This document shows positions 42,090 through 53,623 of a stretch of DNA of 64,000 nt, piece by piece. The stretch comes from Homalodisca vitripennis (Eukaryota; Arthropoda; Insecta; Hemiptera; Cicadellidae): the NCBI RefSeq assembly GCF_021130785.1, contig NC_060214.1, forward strand, positions 48,979,001 through 49,043,000, read 5' to 3'. A program made the position numbers and the translations under genes. The notes below the pieces were generated by a model. It did not search any database, had not been told where the DNA came from, and saw only the letters and a program-made list of their open reading frames with translations. The first letter of the stretch is position 1, and the number at the start of each line of letters is the position of its first letter.

Positions 42090-42092
<3 letters not shown>
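41163..42092. mobile_element. 930-bp fold-back element (mariner-type MITE)
   Basis: Left arm 41163-41613 and right arm 41637-42092 are near-perfect inverted copies, separated by about 23 nt. The ends read caaggtgagt... and ...actcaccctg, flanked by TA on both sides, which fits TA-targeted mariner-type transposition. Each arm has an outer unique part and two tandem units of about 150-160 bp beginning at ccaatatggcgg (41304) and ccaatatggtgg (41464). The whole element therefore holds four copies, two in each direction. Each unit includes acaccctgta, itself like a mariner terminus. There is no transposase coding sequence, so it would need one supplied in trans. Confidence 0.92.

Positions 42093-42151
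<59 letters not shown>
42093..42151. repeat. (TA)n microsatellite right of fold-back element
   Basis: TA run continuing the microsatellite into which the fold-back element inserted. Confidence 0.95.
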
Positions 42152-42154
<3 letters not shown>

Positions 42155-42949
42155 GAAATAATTAACTTGCAGTATGTAAAATGAAAAAGATCATTAAACT
42201 TTTTTAATGGAAAATGGAAGAATAAACTATCAATCTGTAACACTGTTATACACATAACTTCATCATTAAAATTTAAATATAAAGTACGACCCAATAATGA
42301 TTTAATATAATGATTTATTTTATTTACACTTCTTAAGATCTAACAAGTATATCAATCATATAAATTTTCTATTATAAAGAAAACAATATTGAACTAAAAT
42401 GTGCGAAGATGACATCCTTTTTCATTTATACTATTCACCGTTCCAGAGTTTTAAGAAGGTCAGCAATCCATTCAAAAATTTCCTTTACAGAACCGGAATA
42501 ATTAAAAAAATACAAATTCAAGTGTCCAAGTATATGGTTCATAAAAATTATATATTTAGTAATATAAATATAATATATAATGTAAATGTAATTTAAGGTT
42601 TTATGTTTTATTTGATTTCAAGAATGCATATAAAGCATTTCATTCTGAAAGCTAAATGTTAAATGGATAGTTAAATGATTGTAATAGAAATGTATACTAA
42701 TAATCCAAAAAGGGACAAACCTATACACTTGACTTTGGGCATCAAGCTTAATTGCTATATAAGCTTCGGTAATTTAAATGTCACCCAATTTTGAACGTAA
42801 CTCTTTATGTATTACTTTTAAAATTATATCATTAAATTAATGTATTAAGTAATTAAATTTAGTTTTTTTATTACTGTTCATTAGATGCTTCGTCGAATGC
42901 GAAGTTGAAATTGAGAGTATTATAACACGTTTGATAGTATATTTATGCA
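42152..42949. other. AT-rich non-coding DNA
   Basis: Nothing recognised. Confidence 0.4.
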
Positions 42950-43089
42950 TAGAAATTAAATTATAGTCTTTCGATATTCTTTCTATAACTGGGCCGATTT
43001 GGCTAGTTAAAAAATATTTTTGAAAACCTTAAAGGGTGAGAAACATTCGATGTTTTTTAGTAAAATTTAATAATACTTTAAAATACTTG

Positions 43090-43346
43090 CCAATGGCGCA
43101 GTGTAGTGGGTACGGCGGTTATCGCAAGATAACTAGATCAAGCAATGCCGAGCGTGGCCGCTGCTTGGACAGGTGACCGCTGAGCGATCCTGTCCTTACA
43201 AGCGGCCCGCCTGCCCAGCCATTGGTGGTGGTTCGGAAGTCACCTTTAAGCCGTTGGTCCCCAGGTTAAGTGTTAGAGAGGGCTTCTTAGCCCTAACTTC
43301 GCCTGGTAAAATAAGACATTCTTTACTTTTTTTTACTTTTTTTTTT
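43090..43346 (+). mobile_element. 5S-rRNA-derived SINE
   Basis: The 5' portion resembles 5S ribosomal RNA over its internal promoter. A segment cggcggttatcgcaagataac is followed by aagcaatgccgagcgtgg (box A region), tgcttggacaggtgaccgc (intermediate element and box C) and tgagcgatcc. A GC-rich unrelated body follows, then a T-rich tail (43320-43346). The 8-bp direct repeat aatacttg at 43082-43089 and 43347-43354 marks the target-site duplication. It is a non-coding element presumably transcribed by RNA polymerase III and moved by a non-LTR retrotransposon in trans. Its partner cannot be named. Open frames across it are irrelevant. Confidence 0.85.
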
Positions 43347-43805
43347 AATACTTGAAAATAATTATAATATTTACGATACGCATTCAAAAGTTAACTTACT
43401 CTAAAAAGCTGTTGAAACAGCGCTAGACCTATTGTTTATATTTGAATGTTGGAAAATATTGATAATTATATAGTGCTGGTCGGCATTGATATACAGATTG
43501 CTAAAACAAAGTTATTATCTAATTTTAGATTTTACCAGTGACAAATAAACCATCTAATGCGTTGAAAATAATATTTAAATGGACTTTTAAACCCAGCTTG
43601 ATGACCGAAATTGTAAATGTTTTAAACTTAAGGTTGTTGAAACTGGTTTTCTCTTTTAGCAATTTTATTGTTAGTTAAAGGATAATTAAAGGGGTGACAC
43701 ACGTCCTCGTATATCAGAAGCAGAACACAAGCAACGGAAATAGATGCATTCTGACTTAAGTTATTTTTTTAAGCTTAAGTAATTACAAATTTTCTTTGGT
43801 CGGGG

Positions 43806-43807
<2 letters not shown>

Positions 43808-43852
<45 letters not shown>
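43808..43852. repeat. (TA)n microsatellite
   Basis: Pure TA run inside family B copy 2. Confidence 0.95.
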
Positions 43853-43853
<1 letters not shown>

Positions 43854-44345
43854 CAATCAATATTATTTAGAGCACCAGACATATCGCAGTCTGCAAGTAA
43901 ACGCTTTAAAGTCTAAGTAGGGTTCAAAAAAAATCTCTTATGAGTTTATTTTCTTTATCAACGCAACAATATAAACTCATCTGTAGAAGTGTAAATAAAT
44001 TAGAGCGGAAGTGAATTTAATCAGTCGTATCTGAATATTTTGTACCGCAGTAATTTGTACGTATGTGATATATGTTCATTATTGGGAAAAAGCAAACTAT
44101 CAGTATGGCATTTGAAAATCTTGAACAGAAAGTAAATTATAAGACCCGAAAGACGCTTTTTAATTAAAATAGGGTTTTTGAATATATTTCCTTGATTGAT
44201 GACAAGACAAACTCAAAGATAGTACTTGAAATAACTGAAATAGAATATTAATATAAAAACTCGAAAGTTGACAGCTTTTGACCAAATTAGGTTTTGAGAT
44301 TAATATGTATATATTTTTTTATAAAACAAACGTAATATAGAAGCA

Positions 44346-47300
44346 ATCAAAACTTTTTCATGTTGAATCTCTTAACTATGGATACTGCAACAGTGTGTAC
44401 CTGATATGTCTACTTTGAATGTTTCATCTCATTATATCGTAAATGCTTTCACTAGGAGACAATAATGGCCTTCTTATCTGAAACTATTAGTTTCACAATA
44501 GGTAAGGAATCAATAAATAAACGAAACGTTGCTATTTATACTTTTGAGTTCTTATTGCTGTATACAAAAAATTGAAACAAAAGTAAGAAACAATGAAAAA
44601 GATTAATAGATATTGCGGTCGTTATGATTGTTACAATCTTTTTTCGTATATATAATATATTCGGAGTGATTTCTGATGTCCCCAATGTATTTACTCCAAA
44701 CTCATACAGAGTGTAACAGAGAGTGTTGCGCAGTGTAACAGATAATTCAAATATACAAAAATAATGGTAATTATTTTCTTGAAACTGCATCTACTCTTCC
44801 CTGCTAAATTATTAACACTCAGGCAAAGTACGATGAGCGGTTATTGTATATCACTTAGTATAACGTTTCATAATTCATATATTTTATAAAATAACCATAA
44901 GTCGACATAAAATATATAATATACTAAACAAGTAAATTATTAGAAGTAAAAAATACATCATTGATAAAAACACATAATGCCATAAATATAAAGAAACCTT
45001 AACCATCAAAAAAATAATTATGACATTTTATAGAAAAAAATTCCTTTAAATAATAAGGAAACCAGTAGAGATGTATCATTTTGAAACGAATAAATAGATA
45101 AATAATCATCTTTAAATTATAGGTATGTTATAATAGGTTTAGTTATTTAAAGATAGCTATAATTTATACTGTCTCTATGGAATAAATTATGATTACAATA
45201 AAAGTGTTTTAGAGTTGGTTCAGATGGTTAAAGTGAATTGTTCAAACTAATTTATCATAGTTGCGTAGTATTATCGATGGGTATAATAATCATGATCTTT
45301 TTCTATGTCAATGTAAAAATCCGGATCCTCTCTTAATTATCATTTCCATATTAGTTTTATAAATGGATTCTAGAATGATGGTGCCTTGGCCTTGAAAACA
45401 AAAAGTAAAAGGATCTGCAGTATCTAGTATCATTGGATCTCAATACAATCTTAGCAATTATAAGAAAAACATTATAGGAGTGCTCTACGCTTCAATAACG
45501 CTCAGCCAATAAAAGTATAAGTAGATTGTTTTGCTGGATAATGAGATTCTCGTAGTAATTTCGCAGGTGATACGTGATCAAAATATACTTTATAATATTT
45601 TAAAAATGTTTGTATTTAAAAAAATCAAAGAAATTGGCTGTCAATTTTGTTTTCTTTGTATGCTTGCTTATGTTGTATGCTTATCATAAAGTGTATGCTG
45701 AAATAAATGCGAGGCATCTAGACATTCGACTTTGATCTCATTTCCATGTATCAAAGACCTCACTTGGTACGAAGATGCCTCCGAACTCATTGTTAAATAA
45801 TTAATCATCATGTAAATTTACGAGACACTGTTTCTTTTACTTGGTCACTCATATTCGTTAAACGGTAGCAAATGATCATTTATTTATTCATTTATTTATT
45901 GTCAATCATTATCGACATTGATTAAGGATTAAGGATATTGTCCGTAGCGGACTTAAATGACGGTTGGAGTTCATGTGTTAAGTTATATCGCGCTGTGAAA
46001 TTAGCAAAGTACAGTATAAGACCAGCAATTATTTATTGGTTGAGTGATAGTGAAGGTAACCACTTGAGGGACTGGAAAAACTGGCATTTGACTGTCTGTC
46101 AGTCTGTACGTCATCTCAAGAACGGACTGACCTATAAAGCGTCTTTTTTACATGAGCACATCGTTCTAATATGGTGCATGTCAATCCGTGGGATTAGACT
46201 AAGCTTGGGACACATTATTACATTTATCTTTTTGATATTTTAGGTATATAGAATAAAAACGTTTAGAAATAATAGACATTTCAAATTCACGATGTGTAAA
46301 ACTGAATTTTATTCACATTTTTTGCATTAGATTTTGATAGTTTCAACGTTATTTTCAATCTCTAAATGTTAGAACAGAGCTAATTCAAAGAAATAAAATA
46401 TTCCGTGTAACTGAATTATGGTTAGGTAATTACTGTTACAATGCTTGTCGGTATTGCACTGATATTATGTTGTTTTGCTGGAATAAGGTATATTTCTCAC
46501 AGAATATTCAGTGAGAATTTAGTACTTTATTTGGTAAAGAATGGCAACGTAGCTGACAATGATAACAAGAGGGTTGTTCCATCGCTCAGTACAAAAGCTT
46601 TATTTTATTGGCACTTACTCATTACTGTAATGCTTTTATTTACTTGCAAGTGTAATTAAATACTTTGAAATACGTTATTAACTTCTCTTATTCAACCTGT
46701 GATTACTTGTTATTTTTCACAGAAGCTAAATAGCTCTTACAAAGTTGTTATTCCTCTATACTGCCTGGAATATATTTATAAGAATTTTTTTACAATATTT
46801 ACCTCTTCCTTTTAGCTTTTTCGATAGATTAATAGTCAACAGTGTACTAATTCTGACTTTTGAACTCAGAGTTGATTCTTCAGACTATCGAGACTCTCCA
46901 GACGTGTAAACTCTAAAGAGGATTACATAGTTTAAGTGAAAAGACATCATTAAACTATATTTTGAAAAACTATTAGTGTCACACAATAGTCTACAAAAGA
47001 TGTTTTGTCGCCTAAACCAAATAAGAGAAAAATGAAAACGTTAGAAGTTAGCTTTACGTAAGTGGAATAAACGAGACCACTCACAGATTAAAATAATGTA
47101 ACATTTGTAAATTACTAGTGCATTAAAACTGTATTGATTTAAGTTTATTTTTTATTTGTGGCCTCTTACAGTATATGGGACACTTATAATAAGTTCGAAC
47201 ATGTCGTACACTATTAATACAGTGCAGTTGTAAAAAACAAATCGTTAAAATATTCTGTATCTAGAATTTTGGAAATTGCTCGTGATATTAAATAATGCTC

Positions 47301-48599
47301 TAAAGGAAGGCAAAAAAGTATAATTTGGCTAATAATTAAAATTAAAGTTTGAATGAAAATGGATACCAATTTTAATAGCGAGATTAGTTTAAAAAATAAC
47401 TAAGCATTCTAAAATACCTATCTCTTGAAATATTATTCTGTGTGAATAAAACTGATGAATAGTAGGAAAGATTTTACAATGAAACCATTTAATACAAATT
47501 GACTATTTACTAAAATTGCTTGCATAGTGAAAATGAAGTTAAAGGTTCAGTTTAACCAGATGAAATGAATTAATGTTTGAGTTAAACTTGTAAAGCATTT
47601 TAGTCAGCAAATAGGTACGAAGAGCTTTTACAGATCTATGCATGACCGTACAAAGGCATTTGGTGTGTGTTTTTTTAAAGTGTGTAACTTTTAATCCTCA
47701 GAGAATTCAAAATAATCTAAACTTATTTCTCTTATCAATCTGAAAAACATGTTACTTCACTGTTATTTATATCCGATCATCATCGGCATACCACTGCAGA
47801 TAATGAAGTTCATGTAATTTAATATAAAAATGTGATAAAACCAAATGTAGCTGTTGCTTGAAGTTTTGCAAGCATGTTTGCTTAAGTGACAAAACTTATA
47901 TTTCTTGAATAAATGCAATGTAGCATTATGTGTTGTTTCTAGAGCAATTTCTTCATCTAATTTTCTCTTCTATTTGTTTCGCTAAGGTATGATTAAAGCA
48001 TTGCATTAAAATTAATGCACAAACGTGAAATACTATTTAAAGGACATTTTGAAGTAGTAATTTAAGAGGCTGTACATGAGAATGTTTACAATTATGAATA
48101 TGAGCATGACATATCTGTAGACTAAGTTGTTAATTCTACTAATTTTTCAAATGTTTAGGCTACTCTCTATTTGTATATGCCACAAATCAAAATAATATGG
48201 TACAGATATTTTGATTGATGGTACTCGTATTTAGCAAATCTAAATATAATTAAATTAAAGATGTAAGTATGCAATAAAATTCGCGTTACAGGATTTTCTG
48301 AAGGTTAAAATGGTTTTTGACCTGTTAATAAATATAAGAATCATAACAAAATGTAAGCCGGGATGTTTTTAGAGTCTTAATTAAATAGCATCGACTATTA
48401 ATCGGTACAGCTGGTTTTTTCGATTTTAATTTAAAACTATTTGTAGATAAGGACTCAAATTGTACAATGAGAGGATGGAATTCAAAGGACCTTCAGTTCA
48501 CCATATCCACTATGTGCCTAAATGCTTAAAGCCATAACTCCCAATGTCAGGGCCCACTAATCCAAAACTCGGAACCTGTAAGTGTCAGTGACTGCCGTT
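44346..48599. other. AT-rich non-coding DNA with weak dispersed repeats
   Basis: No gene was recognised in about 4.2 kb. Segments at 45295-45350 and 47915-48005 resemble parts of 54500-54630 (caatgtagcattatgtgttg-like and tgtcaatgtaaaaatcc-like text), suggesting another old dispersed repeat. Open frames at 45938-46243 and 46441-46659 show no motif. Confidence 0.4.
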
Positions 48600-50020
48600 G
48601 TTTAACAAACCAAGTCTTACTACATCGTTTCTAGTACACTTTATCTCTGTTCCAACTCTCGGTGGATTACACCTATCCTAGTACTAAAATTACCAGATTA
48701 TTTCCCTGGTTGCAACTGTTGGTGATTACCACCGTTTCTAGTACTAAAACTATCATACTATATCTCTGTTTTTTGCTATCGGTGGATTTCATTGTTCCTA
48801 GAACCAAACTACTAGACTATTTCTCTGGTTTTATCTGTCGGTGGATTACACTGTTTCTAGTACTAAGACTAACAGCGTAGATCTCTAATTTCAAAGCTCG
48901 ATGGCGTACATCGTTTTTACAACCAAAGTATATTTGAGTATTTCTCTGTTTGTAAATTTCGGTGGATTACACTGTTTCTAGTTCTAAGACTAACAGCGTA
49001 GATCTCTAATTGCAAAGCTCGATGGCGTACATCGTTTTTACAACCAAAGTATATTTGAGTATTTCTCTGTTTGTAAATTTCGGTGGATTACACTGTTTCT
49101 AGTACTAAGACTAACAGCGTAGATCTCTAATTGCAAAGCTCGATGGCGTACATCGTTTTTACAACCAAAGTATATTTGAGTATTTCTCTGTTTGTAAATT
49201 TCGGTGGATTACACTGTTTCTAGTACTAAGACTAACAGCGTAGATCTCTAATTGCAAAGCTCGATGGCGTACATCGTTTTTACAACCAAAGTATATTTGA
49301 GTATTTCTCTGTTTGTAAATTTCGGTGGATTACACTGTTTCTAGTACTAAGACTAACAGCGTAGATCTCTAATTGCAAAGCTCGATGGCGTACATCGTTT
49401 TTACAACCAAAGTATATTTGAGTATTTCTCTGTTTGTAAATTTCGGTGGATTACACTGTTTCTAGTACTAAGACTAACAGCGTAGATCTCTAATTGCAAA
49501 GCTCGATGGCGTACATCGTTTTTACAACCAAAGTATATTTGAGTATTTCTCTGTTTGTAAATTTCGGTGGATTACAATGTTCCTAGCACTAATACGGGAT
49601 TATTACTCTGTTAGCAACTATCTGTGGTTTACACCGTTATCAAGTAACTGAATATTTACACTTATCTTGACATTTATTCTAGACGCTTGGTCATTACAGG
49701 GAAAGAAAGGAACAAGAAATCCCCAGGCAAACCGCAAAGCATTTATCCGATTAATAAATGTCGGTTGATTACTCCTTTTCTGATACTAAAACTACTATAT
49801 TTTTTTCCGATTTCAAAATATAGGTAGATTACACAGTTTCCACAGATTAACACTTTTAGATAATTTCTCTGTTTATGACTATCGGTTGATTACATCGTTT
49901 TTACTACTAAAAGTATTACAGTATTGGTGTTTTTGCTACTATCCGTGGATTACACCAGTTCTAGAAGTAAACTTACTGGATTATATATGTTTGATAAATA
50001 GCGGTGTATTGCACTATTTT
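48600..50020. repeat. 60-bp satellite with homogenised 121-bp dimers
   Basis: Degenerate monomers of about 60 bp (core ggtggattacac...tttctagtactaa...atttctctgtt) run through the block. In the middle, starts at 48839, 48960, 49081, 49202, 49323, 49444 and 49565 are exactly 121 bp apart, and the copies from 48960 are nearly identical. Each 121-bp unit is two diverged monomers (starting cggtggattaca and cgatggcgtaca). Flanking monomers on both sides are single and diverged, with an unrelated stretch at about 49650-49740. There is no coding potential. Confidence 0.92.
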
Positions 50021-50528
50021 ATAGTGAATGAATACTTCCGGCCACAGCAACACATCCCGCTAACACTCGAAACTGGTAGCGACCACTCCTTAAAACTTTA
50101 AATTTATGTCCACTTCTTAAAAACTTAAGAGTTCAGTTATAGAGTTATTGAACTTACTCCCAAACTAAATTAACTCCTCGACATATGACGTGTCTATTAT
50201 GCTCTAAATGGTTTACGCTTTGATTCGGTTTAACAGTCTGGATCCGGTGAAGTAGGCTCTTTCCTCCCTACACTCTTCTCGCACACCTCCACCGCGAGGT
50301 AGGGGTAGCAGCGCTTTCACCTTCCACCTACATGTACCTGACCATACACGTTCGAGGCACCGGTTGTTCTGTCGCCTCGTCAATAATATCCTCCGATAGC
50401 TTCAACTTACTTATTGAATACTTACAAACATTTTAATGAAGAATAAAATCAAATAATCCTTTCACGTACTAATAACTGAAAAATATGGTTTATATTAACA
50501 AACAGTAAAAAGTATCGTTATCTGTGTA
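50021..50528. other. non-coding DNA with a GC-rich patch
   Basis: 50225-50400 is distinctly GC-rich (cctccaccgcgaggtagggg-like text) compared with its surroundings. No open frame, RNA or known repeat was recognised there. Confidence 0.3.
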
Positions 50529-50946
50529 TAGCCCTTATAAGGTTGTATGCAAAATATCAAGTTTATAATTCATTTCATACTCAATAGGTCCTACATACAG
50601 ATAGAAAAACAGAGAAACCTACAGAAAAGAACATTTATGTCCCCAGTAGACAAAATAGAGACATTGAGCGAGTCTACTGAATTATAGACTTTAATAATGT
50701 CAAATCCCATAGATGGACATTAATCACCATAGAACTCATTCTTGTCTATGTAAAATTAAGTTTTATACAAACTTTCAAGTGGCAGTTGAAATATAACATA
50801 TTTCTTGAATATTTTTTAAGAGACAAATAGATGTATAAAAATAAATTCTGGAAATCCTCAACGAGTAGTAGGTTTTGCTACTGCTCAGCACCAATAAATA
50901 TTAAAATGACGATTTTTGCAGTTATATATCTTCTTATCAGAAAACC
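50529..50946. repeat. 418-bp direct repeat, left copy
   Basis: Nearly identical to 53624-54041, beginning tagcccttataagg and ending cagaaaacc. Differences are mainly single-base indels in short homopolymers (for example at about 50588, 50740, 50763, 50851). The ends are not TG...CA, and no primer-binding site or polypurine tract is seen, so it is not an LTR. Confidence 0.95.
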
Positions 50947-51125
50947 TACAAATTCTAACCTACTTCTAAAGGTGCTGGAAACTTGAAATTTTGCACGCAG
51001 GTACCTTTTGCCGTATAACCAACAGGAAAAGTCTGAAAACCGGAAATTTTAAATCCCTCAAAAAAAATTCGCAAAAAAACGCGCATTTTTTTTACCCTTG
51101 CAGGCCAGGCCTTTTTTGTAAGCCC

Positions 51126-51845
51126 GATAGCGGGCGAACCGTTGGAGCTATCTCGGATCTGACGAAAAATCGTTCGTCAGGAATGAAGTGAACTACAAAA
51201 AAGATCCAGTAACTTTTTGCTCTATCTTCCATGGTTAAGCGACAAAACGCTCGAATATTTGACATTCCAGAGATTTTTTCGATAAAAATAATGTTTCGAG
51301 CCCGATAGCGGCCGAACCATTGGTCGTAGCTCAAATCTGATTGACCCATCAAATTAGCAAGTTGCGCGATCTACAAAAAAAGGTTAAGTGACTTTTTTGC
51401 CCTATCTCTATTGGTTTGGCCGAAAAACGTGATTATGTGCGATTTTTTTTTGTAATTTTCACGTGAAAACTTTGTTTTTTTTGGGGTCGATAGCGGCGAA
51501 AAAAATTGTCGGAGGTCAAAATGAAACAAAGGTAGATTTAGGAAATAATATTTTCTTCAAAAAAGGTCCAGTGACTTTTTGACCTATCTACAATGGTTCG
51601 ACCGCAAAACGCATTTAAATGCAATTATTTTTGTGATTAATACGTGAAAATCTTGTTTCTGGAGTCGATATCAGCCGAACCGTTGATTGGAGTTTAAATC
51701 TTTATCATTCAGTAACTATAAAAACTATGAGATCTATAAAAAAGGTTCGGTAGCCCCTTTGTCCTTATATCCTTTAGTAAGCCTGTAAATCGCTTTCAAA
51801 TGGTAAAATATGTATCGTGTTTTCTAAAAAAAAATGCACATTTTG
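51126..51845. repeat. degenerate ~180-bp tandem repeat
   Basis: Units start at gatagcgg(g/c)cgaacc-like text at 51126, 51304, 51489 and 51667, spaced 178, 185 and 178 bp. Each then has a caaatctga-like segment, aaaaaggtccagtgactttt-like text and an atggtt(a/c)g.c..aaaacgc segment. Related half-modules recur near 52585-52740 and 53155-53310. Confidence 0.7.
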
Positions 51846-52060
51846 GTTATTTTAAAATTTTTTTGCTGCTATGATTTGTTCAATTCATTCTGGTTCCGGA
51901 TTTGAACAATTATTACTACGTTACCGAGTGATTACAACCCCCCTAGGGAATTGGGCTGAGCGTTAGCGAAACGTCAATAGTAGATAGTGACAGAGAGAAT
52001 TTATTTATTTTAACACACACAACAACCTCTAAAAGAGAACCACGTGTGTGTTAAAACCCA

Positions 52061-52475
52061 GTAACAATAAACCCCCCCCTCTGGAATTTCTCAGTATGAC
52101 CAATAACCTCCTGAGTAAATTAAACCCCCTGATGTCTTTAAACCCCCCGGTAACATTAACCCACCCTGGAATTTTCTTGCATGACCAGATAACATCCTGA
52201 ATAAATTAAACCCCCTGATGTCTTAACCCCCGGTAACATTAACCCCTCACGGAATTTTCTTCTGTGACCAGATAACCCTCTGAGTAAAGTAAACCCCTGA
52301 TGTCTTAACCCTAGGTATCATTAACCCCTCCTGGAATTTTCTGGTACGACCAGATAACCTCCTGAGTAAATTAAACCCCCTTATGTCCTAACTGCCGTAA
52401 CATTAACCCCCCCCCTGGGAATTTCCTGGCATGACTATAAAAACACCGAGCAAATTAAACCCCCTAAAAACTTTA
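52061..52475. repeat. C-rich 82-89-bp tandem array
   Basis: Units begin at gtaaca/gtatca near 52061, 52150, 52233, 52315 and 52397 (spacing 89, 83, 82, 82). Each carries attaaccccyc, tggaatttyct, gaccagataacctcctgagt, aaattaaaccccctgatgtc and ttaacccccg-like blocks. The complementary strand has runs of four to seven Gs at regular intervals. Confidence 0.85.
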
Positions 52476-53623
52476 AAATACTGACTTATGGTAGGTTTTT
52501 TATTATAATTACACTAAGCAATTTAAAAATAGTTTTGACCGGTGCAGACTTTTCTACCACGCTCTGTAACACCTAAACTAGAGCTCGTAGCTCAAATCTG
52601 AGGTCAAAATCGAAATAAAATTAAATTTTCGACAAGAAAGGGTTTAGTCACTTTTTGTCGTATATCTAAACGGTTAAGCCACAAAATGGCCTTAAAATCA
52701 AAACTTTGATTAAAACTGGAAAAATTCGATAAAATAGGTCTAATTTTAAACTCCCAGACCCCTAATCTAATTCTCTGATTAACCTCTCACCGAATACCGC
52801 TTATCCCCTAATTCGGCAAACACCCAAAAGGGGGCCTGGGGTCAAAACTCTGGCGTGGAATGATAATTTCCGAAGTAATTTTAACCACCTGATCAACCGT
52901 TTTTTTTATAAAAATTCCTCGTGCCCAGACACACATTTACTACAAAAAGTACCACACGCGTTTCTTTAACCCCCGAGAACATTAACCCCCCCTCCCGGGA
53001 ATTTCCTGGTTGATGAACTCATGATTAAATTAAACCCCCCTGATCAACTTAATAATCTGATAAAGGTAGTTTTTAATTTATTTACACTATATCTGCTTAC
53101 ACAACAGCTGACCAGTGCAGACTTTTATTCCAAGCGTTGTACCGACTAAACCAGAGATCGTAGCTCAAATCCGAGGGTGGAATCGAAATACAAAAATTAA
53201 ATTGCGACACGAAAGTTCCAGTCACTTTTTGTCGTATCTCTAACGGTTAACCTGTAAAATGCCATTAAAAGTCACTTTGATTAAAACTGAAAATTTCAAT
53301 AAAATGGGTCCAGTTTAACTCCGAATTCCGCTTATCCCCAAATTTGGCCAACACCGGAAAGGGGGCCTGGGGTGTGTCATTAACCCCCGGTAACATTAAC
53401 CCCCCCCACCGGGAACTATCTGGTATGACCAGATAAAACCTCCTAAGTAAATTAAACCCCCTGATGTCTTAACCCCTGGTAACATTAAAACCCCCTCCAT
53501 GGAATTTCCTGGCATGACCTCATGTCCGAATTTTACCAATCACCAAATCCCTCTTATCTCCGAATTTAAGGCACTTACATTGGGGGCCCTGGGGGCGTAG
53601 CCCCCCAGCGAGCCGAAGGCGAG

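Larger units (their letters stand above)
42950..44345. repeat. dispersed repeat family B, copy 2
   Basis: It aligns with 430-1600. The match can be followed from about 42990 (gggccgatttggctagtt, compare ggaccaatttggtta near 465), through gaaaataat...gatacg just after the SINE (compare about 573-600), to the degenerate array with gaaagttgacagcttttgacc near 44260. Two insertions are absent from copy 1: the 5S-derived SINE (43090-43346) and a TA microsatellite (43808-43852). Confidence 0.6.
50947..53623. repeat. composite of tandem modules between 418-bp repeats
   Basis: The region contains four diverged units of about 180 bp (51126-51845), a C-rich 82-89-bp array (52061-52475), and two copies of a longer block (about 52488-52860 and 53050-53380). 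The blocks carry a gtagctcaaatc...ctttttgtcgtat module and end in gggggcctgggg. Partial C-rich units occur near 52977, 53390 and 53479. The right edge carries gggggccctggggg and cagcgagccgaaggcgag. No protein-coding frame of note was found. It is richer in G+C than its surroundings and strand-asymmetric. Confidence 0.8.

Noticed and set aside
43173..43387. Two short open frames over the 5S-derived SINE
   Set aside because: The SINE is a non-coding element; frames arise from its GC-rich body.
47770..47800. YADD-like reading on the minus strand
   Set aside because: No other reverse transcriptase block was found nearby; four residues alone are not evidence.
52061..52475. Telomeric repeat
   Set aside because: The unit is 82-89 bp with only short ttaacccc motifs; it is not the insect TTAGG type nor a simple short telomere repeat.
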